From positions 1 through 64,000 of the forward strand of contig CANKIK010000001.1 in the NCBI GenBank assembly GCA_947481985.1: a DNA stretch of 64,000 nt, written 5' to 3'. Source of the stretch: QWOP01 sp003669605. Lineage in GTDB: Bacteria > Planctomycetota > Planctomycetia > Pirellulales > UBA1268. A program made the translations under genes and the position numbers. Shown piece after piece: positions 1 to 8,394 of the stretch; positions within the stretch are counted from its first letter, which is position 1, and every line of letters starts with the position of its first letter. Below the pieces are notes generated by a model, which was not told the DNA's origin, searched no databases, and was given only the letters and a program-made list of their open reading frames with translations.

Positions 1-255
1 GAGGGCCAGCAGGGTGAGGGCCAGCAGGGTGAAGGCCAGAAGGGTGAGGGCCAGAAGGGTGAGGGCCAGAAGGGTGAGGGCCAAAAGGGTGAGGGCCAAA
101 AGGGTGAGGGCCAAAAGGGTGAGGGCCAAAAGGGTGAGGGTCAGAAGGGTGAGGGCCAAAAGGGTGAGGGCCAAAAGGGTGAGGGTCAGCAGGGTGAGGG
201 TCAGCAGGGTGAGGGTCAGCAGGGTGAGGGTCAGCAGGGTGAGGGTCAGAAGGGT
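1..255 (+). repeat. 17 x 15-bp in-frame tandem repeat (GAGGGYCARMAGGGT)
   Basis: There are seventeen consecutive 15-bp units with variation mainly at two or three positions (GGC/GGT, CAG/CAA, CAG/AAG). The array may continue upstream of the window. The unit is a multiple of three, so it encodes the E-G-Q-K/Q-G pentapeptide without breaking frame, and all units can be read in other frames too. This explains the spurious Arg-rich ORF. Variant units cluster (CAA AAG units in the middle, GGT CAG CAG units at 181-240), which suggests expansion by local duplication. Confidence 0.95.
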
Positions 256-903
256 GAGGGCGATCGCGACCCTGGCGGAAAGCAGGCCGGTGGGAAACGG
301 AAGGGAGGGCAGCCTCCAGAGCAGGGACCGCAACCGAATGCCGGTGGTTCCGAGACCGGTGGCAATCAGACGGGGGACAAGGAAGGGGCTGGGGGACAGG
401 ACCCCGAAAAACCGGCGACCGGTCAGCCCGGCACGTCATCGAGTCCCACGGGAAGTGGTGGATGGTCGGGTGGAGAGGGGCCGCCGCCGGAAGGGGGCGC
501 TTCCGAAGGCGAGAATTCCCCTCTCAAGGAGGCCGAATGGGAAGAGCAGGATGTCGATCATGCCCGCAATGCCGCCGACCTTGCCATCCGCACCCTCAAG
601 GAGGATCTCGATGCCGGCCGCTCTGGAATTCTTGATGAACTTGGCTGGACACGCGACCAGGCCAGGGCGTTCCTCAAGCGGTGGGAGGCGATGCAGGCGA
701 TGGCCCGCAGCGACGATCCGGTCAAGCGGGGGGATGTCGAGAGAGCGGTCCGCAGTCTCGGTCTTCGGCCGGACGGTGCCCGAGGCAGTCGGGATGTTCC
801 CTCTGACGTGAAGGGGGGGCAAGCGGAAGGACGCCGCACGCGCCCGCCGAGCGAGTACCGCGAGCAGTTCAAGGCCTACACACAGGGAACCACGGGGGAG
901 TGA
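1..903 (+). CDS. Hypothetical protein with pentapeptide repeats, 5' truncated by the window
   Basis: The reading frame is open from base 1 to the TGA at 901-903, so the start lies outside the window and about 300 residues are visible. The first 85 residues are seventeen repeats of the type E-G-Q-K/Q-G. A Gly/Pro/Gln-rich linker follows. The last ~120 residues look folded: an acidic helical part (EWEEQDVDHARNAADLAIR), then a segment around GWTRDQARAFLKRWE, and a basic tail ending in EYREQFKAYTQG. I recall similar C-termini in uncharacterised planctomycete proteins, but I cannot assign a function. This frame was preferred over the overlapping +2 frame, which yields an implausible Arg-Val repeat, because its C-terminal part reads like a real globular domain and it ends directly at nadB. 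The stop overlaps a possible GTG start of nadB. Confidence 0.7.
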   Translation, partial: EGQQGEGQQGEGQKGEGQKGEGQKGEGQKGEGQKGEGQKGEGQKGEGQKGEGQKGEGQKGEGQQGEGQQGEGQQGEGQQGEGQKGEGDRDPGGKQAGGKRKGGQPPEQGPQPNAGGSETGGNQTGDKEGAGGQDPEKPATGQPGTSSSPTGSGGWSGGEGPPPEGGASEGENSPLKEAEWEEQDVDHARNAADLAIRTLKEDLDAGRSGILDELGWTRDQARAFLKRWEAMQAMARSDDPVKRGDVERAVRSLGLRPDGARGSRDVPSDVKGGQAEGRRTRPPSEYREQFKAYTQGTTGE

Positions 904-908
904 GCGGT

Positions 909-2591
909 ATGTTCGACGGGCCGAGGTATCTGGTGGCCTTTGGCCCGAAGCAGATGCCGCATTGTTTCACAGACGTCCTCGTCCTCGGGGGGGGTGTCGC
1001 CGGACTGAGGGCGGCGTTGGCGATCGATCCGCGTCTGTCGGTCACCGTGGTGACCAAGGACGATCTCTCCACGTCGTCGAGTCAATGGGCACAGGGAGGG
1101 ATCGCCGGGGTCGTTGATCCCGAAGATCGGTTCGATAACCACGTTGCCGACACGCTCGTCGCGGGCTGCGGGATGTGTCACGAGGAGGTCGTCGAGCGGG
1201 TCATCCGCGAGGCTCCGCAGCGGATTGACGAACTGATCCATTGGGGGACGAAGTTCGATCAGCGCGATGGGGCCCTCGATCTCGGCCGCGAAGGGGGACA
1301 CAGCCACCACCGCATCGTCCATGCACTCGGCGACTCGACCGGCCGTGAGGTGATGCGGGCGATCATCGAACGTGTCCACAGCGCAGAGAACGTGGGGCTT
1401 TGGCCGGGCACGTTCTCGATTGACCTGCTCACCCACCAGGGGCATTGCCGTGGGGCGCTGGTGTGGAACGGCGCCCATGGCAAGACTCTCGTGTGGGCTC
1501 GGCGGACGATCCTTGCCACCGGTGGCGCCGGGCAACTGTATCGGGAATCGACGAATCCGGAGGGAGCCAGTGGTGACGGGATGGCGCTTGCTTGGCGAGC
1601 CGGCTGTGAGATGCGGGATATGGAATTCATGCAGTTTCATCCCACCGTGCTCTACATCGCCGGCGGCACTAGGAGCCTGATCACCGAAGCGGTCCGGGGC
1701 GCAGGGGCGTGGCTGGTCGACAAGGACGGCCACCGCTTCATGCCCGCCATCGACTCCCGGGCGGAGTTGGCACCGCGGGATGTCGTCTCGCGGGCGATCA
1801 CGACGGTCATGGCCCGGACCCACCACTCCAACGTCTATCTCGATCTCTCCCATCTCGATCCGACGGAGGTCCATCTCCGGTTCCCAGGAATGGCACAGAT
1901 CTGCGGCAAGTTCGGCCTCGATCTGGCGCGGGACAGGATCCCCGTCCGCCCCGGTGCCCACTATATGGTGGGAGGGGCTGCGGTCGATGACTCTGGCCGC
2001 ACGACCTTGCCCGGTCTGTTCGCCGCCGGAGAGGTCACTTCTAGCGGCCTTCATGGTGCCAACCGGCTGGCGAGCAACAGCCTCTTGGAGGGCTTGGTGT
2101 ACGGCGCCCGTGCCGGAAAAGCGGCGAGTGATGAGATCCTCGCCGGCCCGGCCGACGACTTCCTCGTGCCCGCCCTATCGCATCCCAAAGTCGACGATCC
2201 CGGCGGCCTCCTCGACCTCGGGGACATCCGGAATTCCCTCCGCAGCCTGATGTGGCGGCACGTGGGGGTGGAGCGGACAGGGGATTCACTTGCCGAGGCG
2301 CTCGAGATCGTCGAAAGCTGGTGCCGCTACGTCCTCCCCCGGCAGTTTGCCGATCCGCAGGGCTGGCAGCTGCAGAACATGCTGGAGGTGTCCCGGTTGA
2401 TGATCCGAGCAGCCCTGGCCCGCTGCGAAACCAGGGGGGTCCACGTCCGCAGCGATTACCCGGCCACCGCCGCAGCCTGGAGGAGACATGTCGTCTGGAA
2501 GCGGGGGGCGGGGGAGCCGTGGATGGAGCCGCTTCCCGGAGTGCGGGCGGAGGAAGAGGCAGGGATTGCCCTCCCCGGCCACCCCGCCTAA
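909..2591 (+). CDS. nadB: L-aspartate oxidase NadB
   Basis: A flavoenzyme that oxidises L-aspartate to iminoaspartate, the first step of de novo NAD synthesis, which NadA then uses to make quinolinate. About 560 residues, the usual length. The N-terminal FAD-binding motif is LGGGVAGLRAAL (residues ~20-31). The family blocks SSQWAQGGIAG, EGGHSHHRIVHA, ATGGAGQLY, EFMQFHPT, ELAPRDVVSRA and GLHGANRLASNSLLE follow in the expected order, then a C-terminal helical domain. ATG 909 is chosen over GTG 900 because the GGGGGAG just upstream sits at a good distance only from ATG 909. It follows the repeat protein directly, so the two are probably co-transcribed. No nadA or nadC is in the window. Confidence 0.96.
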   Translation: MFDGPRYLVAFGPKQMPHCFTDVLVLGGGVAGLRAALAIDPRLSVTVVTKDDLSTSSSQWAQGGIAGVVDPEDRFDNHVADTLVAGCGMCHEEVVERVIREAPQRIDELIHWGTKFDQRDGALDLGREGGHSHHRIVHALGDSTGREVMRAIIERVHSAENVGLWPGTFSIDLLTHQGHCRGALVWNGAHGKTLVWARRTILATGGAGQLYRESTNPEGASGDGMALAWRAGCEMRDMEFMQFHPTVLYIAGGTRSLITEAVRGAGAWLVDKDGHRFMPAIDSRAELAPRDVVSRAITTVMARTHHSNVYLDLSHLDPTEVHLRFPGMAQICGKFGLDLARDRIPVRPGAHYMVGGAAVDDSGRTTLPGLFAAGEVTSSGLHGANRLASNSLLEGLVYGARAGKAASDEILAGPADDFLVPALSHPKVDDPGGLLDLGDIRNSLRSLMWRHVGVERTGDSLAEALEIVESWCRYVLPRQFADPQGWQLQNMLEVSRLMIRAALARCETRGVHVRSDYPATAAAWRRHVVWKRGAGEPWMEPLPGVRAEEEAGIALPGHPA

Positions 2592-2671
2592 CAATGGCAG
2601 GGCGTGATCCTTCCTCCCCGCCCCCGTTGATACGAGCCATGCCGGAATCGAACAGCCCAGGCGGAGAAGCC

Positions 2672-3382
2672 ATGATCGAGGCCTCCAACCTGTCCAAGTA
2701 CTACGGTCCCTTCATTGCCATTGAGGACATCTCGTTCCGCGTCCCCCGCGGCGAGGTCGTCGCCTTCCTCGGCCCCAACGGTGCCGGCAAGAGCACGACG
2801 ATGAAGATTCTCACCGGATACCTGGCCCCATCGTCCGGCACCGCCAGAATCGCCGGGCACGACATGGGCACCGACCGCCTGGCCGGTGCCACCCGGCTCG
2901 GTTATCTGCCGGAGAACGGTCCGCTGTACACCGACATGACACCGCGGAGCCTGCTGGAGTTCTTCGCAGACGCTCGTGGGATGTCTCGCAGCCACCGCGA
3001 GGAGCGGATCGAGGCGGTGGTGAAACAGTGCGAACTGGGGAGCGTGATTGGCAAGGCGATCGGCAAACTTTCCAAGGGCTACCGGCAGCGTGTCGGCATG
3101 GCCCAGGTGCTGCTCCACGAACCCGACGTGCTGATCCTGGATGAGCCGACCAGTGGGCTCGATCCGAATCAGATCCGCGAGGTCCGCGACACGATCCGCC
3201 GGCTCGGCGAGCAGAAGACGATCCTCCTCTCCACCCACATCCTCCAGGAAGTGGAGGCGTTGGCCGACCGCGTGATCCTGATTGCGGAGGGACGGCTCCG
3301 GTTCGACGGCACGCCGCAGCAACTGCGTGAGGATGGCCGCGGTCTCGACGAGCACTTCTACGAGATGACCCGGCCGGCGTGA
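2672..3382 (+). CDS. ABC transporter ATP-binding protein, GldA/ABC-2 type
   Basis: A 236-residue nucleotide-binding subunit of an ABC-2 type exporter. Walker A GPNGAGKST (~36-44), a Q-loop region around LPENGPLYTDMT, a signature motif LSKGYRQRVG (the LSKGY form common in the GldA/NatA-like group), Walker B LILDEP followed by TSGLDP, and an H-loop STHIL are all visible. Start ATG 2672 has GGCGGAG upstream; an in-frame ATG at 2639 would add 11 residues. The next two genes encode the permease fused to a GldG-like protein and a DUF4340 protein, so this is the motor of that system. Its cargo is unknown. Confidence 0.93.
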   Translation: MIEASNLSKYYGPFIAIEDISFRVPRGEVVAFLGPNGAGKSTTMKILTGYLAPSSGTARIAGHDMGTDRLAGATRLGYLPENGPLYTDMTPRSLLEFFADARGMSRSHREERIEAVVKQCELGSVIGKAIGKLSKGYRQRVGMAQVLLHEPDVLILDEPTSGLDPNQIREVRDTIRRLGEQKTILLSTHILQEVEALADRVILIAEGRLRFDGTPQQLREDGRGLDEHFYEMTRPA

Positions 3383-3487
3383 CGGTGGCTCTTGCCACCG
3401 CCGGTGTCGGAGCGGTGGGGTGGCGGCGAACCGTTGGGGGGCCGGCCCAGAGAAACATTCCTTCGGTCTGTGTGAGGCAAGATCAAT

Positions 3488-6208
3488 ATGAAGTGGCACG
3501 TTCTCGATGCGGTCTTCAAGCGAAACTTCGTCGCGTATTTCTCCAATCCCACGGGCTACGTGTTTATCTGCGTGTTCGTGCTCTTGGGATCGCTCGCGGC
3601 GTTCTGGCCGCCGGAGTTTTTCAACTCCAATCTCGCTAACCTCGACCAACTCAACCGCTATCTCCCCTACATCCTCCTCGTGTTCATCCCCGCGATCACG
3701 ATGAGCGTCTGGGCCGATGAGCGGCGGCAGGGCACCGACGAATTGCTCTTGACGATCCCAGCAAGTGATTGGGAAGTGGTGTTTGGAAAGTATCTGGCGA
3801 CGGTGGGCATCTACACCGTGGCCTTGATGTTTTCGATGGTCTGCAACCTGATCATCCTCCTGCGTTGGGGGACGCCCGACGGCGGCTTGTTTTTCAGCAA
3901 CTATCTCGGCTACTGGTTCGTCGGTACGGCGATGCTGGCCGTCGGCATGGTGGCCAGTTTCCTCACCAGTAATCTCACCGTGGCCTTCATCCTCGGCCTC
4001 CTTCTCAATGCCCCGCTGGCGGTGGCCGATCAGGCGGCCGCGGTGATGGGGCCAAAGATGGCAGAACGCGTCCGGGGTTGGAGCCTCGCCGAGCATTTCT
4101 CCGACTTTGGCCGGGGCATCGTCAGTCTCTCCTCGATCGTCTTCTTCCTGGGGGTCGTGGCGGTGGCGCTGTATCTCGCCATGGTGCTCATTGGGCGGCG
4201 GCACTGGACCGGCCGCCGCGACGGTGCCCGCCTCGGAGTGCATTTTGCCGCTCGCGCCGTCGGGTTGGCGGCTGCCGCGGTGGGGGCGGTGCTCGTCTGC
4301 AGGGCGATGGATGTCCGTCACGATCTCTCGGAAGAGCAAATCAGTTCACTCTCGGCCGACACCCGACGACTGCTGGCCAACCTCGACTCCAGCCGGCCGA
4401 TCGACATCACCGCCTACGTCAGTCCGACGGTGCCCGAGGACTACACGCAGACCCGGCTGACTCTGCTCAACATGCTCCGCCAGTTCAAGCGACTCGGGGG
4501 GGGGAAGGTCAACGTCCAGATCGTGTCGACCGAGCCGAAGACCGATGCTGCGGCCCTCGCGCGCCAGCAGTTCGGCATCGAACCGGTGACGGTGATGTCG
4601 CGGGTGCGGGGTACGTACCGGGATGAAGAGGTGTTCCTGGGATGTGCCTTCACCAGCGGCTTGGAAAAGGTCGTCGTTCCGTTCTTCGACAAAGGCACGC
4701 CGGTGGAGTACGAATTGGTCCGTTCCGTCTGCACTGCCGCGCAGCAGAAACGCCGCCGCCTCGGCGTGCTGACCACCGACGCCGACCTTTTCGGAGGCTT
4801 CGACATGACGTCGGGGCAGCAACGTCCCCGGCAGGTGATTCTTGACGAACTGGAAAAGCAGTACGAAGTCGTCCAGGTCGATGCTTCGGCGCCGATCACG
4901 GAGAAGTACGACGTCCTGCTGGCGGTGCAACCCTCAACGCTCGGCCCAGAGCAGATGAATCACTTCGTGGCCGCGGTCCGGGCTGGCCAGCCGGTAGCGA
5001 TCTTCGAGGATCCGCTCCCGGTGCTGATGACGGCTGTGCCAGGGACTGCGCAGCCCCGTCGTGGAGGGGGCGGTCCGATGGCAATGTTTCAGCCGCAGAC
5101 GCAACCCAAGGGGGATATCGGCCTCCTCTGGAAAACCCTGGGGCTGAAGCTCGCCGCCAGGGAAGGGCGGCCGGCGATGGGGCAGATGGGAGCGAGCCCG
5201 CTGGTCGTATGGCAGGACTACAACCCCCATCCCAAACTCAAACTCCCACACGAATTTGTGTTCATCGATAACGGTCTGGAAAACGCTGCTGGTGAGGCCA
5301 GTGCCTTCAGCCAGTCAAGCGCCGTCACCGCCGGTCTCCAGGAAGTCCTCTTCCCGTTCCCGGGGGGGCTTTCCAAAGACGATACGGCCGACGTCAGTTG
5401 GACGCCGCTTGTGCAGACCAGCACCCGTTCAGGCACGATCGAGGTCGAGCAGGTGATGAGCAACCGTGGCGACATGGGCCAACTGCAGATCTTCGAGAAG
5501 CAGGGGAAGCAGGCGATGACGCTGGCAGTGTCTGTTGAGAGAAAGGCAGCGGAAGGAGAGACGGCACCGCTCAAGGCGGTTGTGGTGGCCGACATCGATC
5601 TCCTCGACGGCCGAATCTTTGGGTTGCGCAACCGGCCCGACGAGGTGTTCGGACTGGATTTCGACAACGTCACCTTCACCCTCAACATCCTCGATTCGCT
5701 GGCCGGCGACGACCGTTTCCTCGACATCCGCAAACGGAAGCCGAAGCACCGCACGCTCGAGCGAATCGAGGCCACGGTCGCTAAATCCCGCGAGCAGGCC
5801 GACGCCGAGCGGCAGAACTACATCGAGCAATTCGACCAGGCCGAGCGGGAGGCCAATACCAACCTCCAGAACCAGGTTGGTGAGTTTGAGAAGACGATGA
5901 AGGAGATGGAGAGCGCCGGCGACGCCGATCCGCAGGCGGCCATGCAGGCGATGCAGCAGTTGGCCAGCCGACAGAAGCTTGCGCAGCGGCGACTCGATAC
6001 CAAGATCGAGCAACTCAAGCGGAAGCGGGATGTGGAGGTCGAGGCGGTGGAACGCCAACTCGGTGCGAAGGTTCGACAGGAGCAGGATCGGCAGAAGTGG
6101 CTGGCTGTTCTGCTGCCGCCGATCCCGCCGTTGGTGGTGGCGTTTCTGGTCTTCTTCCGGCGGCGGGCGCAGGAGCGCGAAGGCGTGGCCAAGACTCGCC
6201 TGCGGTAA
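3488..6208 (+). CDS. Fused ABC-2 permease (GldF-like) and GldG-like auxiliary protein
   Basis: 906 residues. The N-terminal ~250 residues are an ABC-2 type permease with about six hydrophobic segments, starting with a cytoplasmic helix and GYVFICVFVLLGSLAAF, and containing the usual WADERRQGTDELLLTIP loop. A seventh transmembrane segment (VGLAAAAVGAVLVC, ~260-280) leads into a soluble GldG-type region (~290-750), which carries the typical opening DLSEEQISSLSADTRRLL. A charged coiled coil (~770-860) and a C-terminal membrane helix (LAVLLPPIPPLVVAFLVFF) close the protein. In Bacteroidetes GldF and GldG are separate gliding-associated proteins; here they are one chain. It lies 105 bp after the ATPase gene. 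Gliding itself is not implied, since such cassettes also occur in non-gliding bacteria. Confidence 0.9.
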   Translation: MKWHVLDAVFKRNFVAYFSNPTGYVFICVFVLLGSLAAFWPPEFFNSNLANLDQLNRYLPYILLVFIPAITMSVWADERRQGTDELLLTIPASDWEVVFGKYLATVGIYTVALMFSMVCNLIILLRWGTPDGGLFFSNYLGYWFVGTAMLAVGMVASFLTSNLTVAFILGLLLNAPLAVADQAAAVMGPKMAERVRGWSLAEHFSDFGRGIVSLSSIVFFLGVVAVALYLAMVLIGRRHWTGRRDGARLGVHFAARAVGLAAAAVGAVLVCRAMDVRHDLSEEQISSLSADTRRLLANLDSSRPIDITAYVSPTVPEDYTQTRLTLLNMLRQFKRLGGGKVNVQIVSTEPKTDAAALARQQFGIEPVTVMSRVRGTYRDEEVFLGCAFTSGLEKVVVPFFDKGTPVEYELVRSVCTAAQQKRRRLGVLTTDADLFGGFDMTSGQQRPRQVILDELEKQYEVVQVDASAPITEKYDVLLAVQPSTLGPEQMNHFVAAVRAGQPVAIFEDPLPVLMTAVPGTAQPRRGGGGPMAMFQPQTQPKGDIGLLWKTLGLKLAAREGRPAMGQMGASPLVVWQDYNPHPKLKLPHEFVFIDNGLENAAGEASAFSQSSAVTAGLQEVLFPFPGGLSKDDTADVSWTPLVQTSTRSGTIEVEQVMSNRGDMGQLQIFEKQGKQAMTLAVSVERKAAEGETAPLKAVVVADIDLLDGRIFGLRNRPDEVFGLDFDNVTFTLNILDSLAGDDRFLDIRKRKPKHRTLERIEATVAKSREQADAERQNYIEQFDQAEREANTNLQNQVGEFEKTMKEMESAGDADPQAAMQAMQQLASRQKLAQRRLDTKIEQLKRKRDVEVEAVERQLGAKVRQEQDRQKWLAVLLPPIPPLVVAFLVFFRRRAQEREGVAKTRLR

Positions 6209-6309
6209 TCCGCGGCGGCTCACGGCTCCGTGGATGTCGACAGATCTAGTGTGAGTGCGGATTGATACGACCGGCCCCGATGGGGCCTGAATTGCGAGGA
6301 GTGGCAGCA

Positions 6310-8331
6310 ATGGCTCGGCACGACAAGAGAGACACCGGCCGTGTTGGAGACGGCGCGTCGGGACGGGTGACCGGCGGCCGTCCTGGAGCGGCGCGAGTCC
6401 GGCGGCATGTCGAGGAGGAGTCAAGCACCGCATCGACCGGGGCGTGGGCGAAGACCGGCCTGTTCCTTCTCGGTGGGGCTGGCATGCTCCTGCTCGGTGC
6501 TGCTGTGCAGCCGCGGCTCCAGAGCCAGGCGGTCAATCCGGAGGCCGAGCGGGTTCTGTTTCCAGATTTCAGCGAAGTCTCGCAGGCGGCCAGTCTCGAG
6601 GTCGTGAAGTATGACGAGGAACTGGCGACGCTCCAGCCGTTCAAGGTGGTGCAGAAGGAAGGGGTGTGGGTCCTCCCGGCTCATCAGAACTATCCAGCCG
6701 ATGCCAAGGATCACTTGGCCGCTGCCGCTACTGAATTGGTCGATCTGAAATCGCTCGACGTCGTTACCACGTCGCCTGCCGATCATGAGACCTATGGGGT
6801 CATCGAGCCCGATCCGAACAAGATCAAGCCCGGCATGACGGGGGTCGGCGAACTGATCGAGATCCGTGATTCCGCCGGTAGCAAACTCGCCCGGCTGGTG
6901 GTTGGCAAGGAAGACAAGCGGCCCGCCAGTGGTGAGTCTGGCGGCAGGAAGTTGCGCTTTGTACGGAAGGCCGACCAAGACCCGGTCTACCGGGTGGAGA
7001 TCGATACCTCCAAGTTCACGACCCGGTTCGACGATTGGATCGAGAAGGATCTGCTGAAACTTTCCCCCTGGGATGTCCGCCGGCTCGTCCTCGACGACTA
7101 CGCTCTCGGCGCCGTGGAGGCCGGGGGACGCGTCCGGGTCGAACAGAACCGGCAGGATCGGATCGAGGTGGGCTACGACGACAAAGACGCCAAGTGGTCG
7201 CTGTTGCGGTTGGAAGCTTTCGCCGGCGGCGCTGAGCCGCAGATCGAATCGCTTGCCGAGGGGCAGGAGCTCGCCGCCACCACGCTCAACGATCTGCGTA
7301 ATGCCCTCGGCGACTTGAAGATCGTGGATGTCGTTCGCAAGCCGTCGGGCCTCAGCGCCGAGCTGAAAGCCGAAGAGAAGTTCACTGCCGACAAGGAGGC
7401 GGTGAACTCGATGCAACAGCGGGGATTCCTGCCCCTGAAATCGGGTGATATTCTCTCGACTGACGGCGAGACGATCGTCGGTATGAAGGATGGAGTCGAG
7501 TATGTGCTCCGCTTCGGTGCCGGCACTTCGGTGGCACAGGCGGATGATGCCGCCGCGGCTGACGGTCCGTCAATCCAGGGCGGAGCCGATTCCACTGGCC
7601 GCTACCTGCTGGTGATGGCACGTTTCAACGAGTCACTGCTCGAGAAGCCGAGGCTTGAGGCGTTGCCTGAGGCTGCCGAGGGAGCGACGACCGACACCGC
7701 GACCGACCAGACCAAAGCCGGTGGAGAGGCACCGTCTGCAGACCAGCCAGGCGAGCCAGCCCAGCCAGGCGCGGCTGAATTGCTCAAGGCCGCCGACGAA
7801 GCCGAGGCGAAGGCCCAGGCGGCACTCGAGGAGCGCAGGGGTGTGGAGCGCGAGAATCGGCGTCGCCAGGACGACTACGACGCCAAGGTGAAGGGGGCCC
7901 AGAAGCGGGTCCGCGACCTCAACGCCCGCTTTGCCGACTGGTATTACGTTGTGCCGGCGAAGGAGTATGCCAAGATCCATCTCAATCGGGGCGCTGTCAT
8001 CCAGGCGAAGGCGGGCGACGCCACGGGGGATGCTGGCAGCCTGCCAAGTGGATTACCAGGAGCCGGATTGCCGTTCGCCCCGGGGGGAGGATTCCCTGCG
8101 AACGTTCTTCCCCGAGCGGGAGTCCCCAAGGCTCCTCCCGACGAGCAGGCGGAGCCGGCAGCGGAGCCGGCAGCGCCGGATGGCCCCGAGGCAACCGCGA
8201 TCCCGGCCGACGCGGGTCCTTCAAGCCCTGCCGAACCTGCCGCCGATCCGGCCCCTGCCGAACCGGCAGTGGAGCCGACTTCGACCGACGCTCTGCCCTC
8301 TGACACGCCGCCGGTGGATGGAGGTCAGTGA
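6310..8331 (+). CDS. DUF4340 domain-containing membrane-anchored protein
   Basis: About 673 residues. A basic N-terminus is followed by a single transmembrane helix (TGLFLLGGAGMLLLGAA, ~50-70) and a long extracytoplasmic region. That region has the DUF4340 pattern: short beta-rich repeats such as VVKYDEELATLQPFKVV, ALGDLKIVDVVRKP and EYVLRFGAG, and RKADQDPVYRVEIDTSKF. A charged coiled coil (~500-560) contains AEAKAQAALEERRGVEREN, and the last ~120 residues are Gly, Pro and Ala rich. DUF4340 genes commonly follow GldA/GldF-GldG type genes, so this is the third part of the same system. ATG 6310 is chosen because CGAGGAG precedes it; TTG 6262 and ATG 6280 are in-frame alternatives. Confidence 0.85.
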   Translation: MARHDKRDTGRVGDGASGRVTGGRPGAARVRRHVEEESSTASTGAWAKTGLFLLGGAGMLLLGAAVQPRLQSQAVNPEAERVLFPDFSEVSQAASLEVVKYDEELATLQPFKVVQKEGVWVLPAHQNYPADAKDHLAAAATELVDLKSLDVVTTSPADHETYGVIEPDPNKIKPGMTGVGELIEIRDSAGSKLARLVVGKEDKRPASGESGGRKLRFVRKADQDPVYRVEIDTSKFTTRFDDWIEKDLLKLSPWDVRRLVLDDYALGAVEAGGRVRVEQNRQDRIEVGYDDKDAKWSLLRLEAFAGGAEPQIESLAEGQELAATTLNDLRNALGDLKIVDVVRKPSGLSAELKAEEKFTADKEAVNSMQQRGFLPLKSGDILSTDGETIVGMKDGVEYVLRFGAGTSVAQADDAAAADGPSIQGGADSTGRYLLVMARFNESLLEKPRLEALPEAAEGATTDTATDQTKAGGEAPSADQPGEPAQPGAAELLKAADEAEAKAQAALEERRGVERENRRRQDDYDAKVKGAQKRVRDLNARFADWYYVVPAKEYAKIHLNRGAVIQAKAGDATGDAGSLPSGLPGAGLPFAPGGGFPANVLPRAGVPKAPPDEQAEPAAEPAAPDGPEATAIPADAGPSSPAEPAADPAPAEPAVEPTSTDALPSDTPPVDGGQ

Positions 8332-8394
8332 TCATTCTCGTCCCTGGGTGTCTCCGGGGTGTGGCTCAATTCAGCCTGTTTTCCCGGTCGTCCC

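Noticed and set aside
1..255. CRISPR-like array
   Set aside because: Repeats are contiguous 15-mers without spacers and lie in a coding frame. No cas genes are seen.
14..811. 265-residue ORF with Arg-Val-Arg-Ala repeats
   Set aside because: It is the +2 frame of the 15-bp repeat. The +1 frame gives a sensible protein ending at the nadB start.
876..2054. 392-residue minus-strand ORF
   Set aside because: Antisense shadow of nadB; composition rich in Arg, Pro and His without family motifs.
2588..4339. 583-residue minus-strand ORF
   Set aside because: Antisense to the ABC ATPase and the GldF part, both of which have clear motifs.
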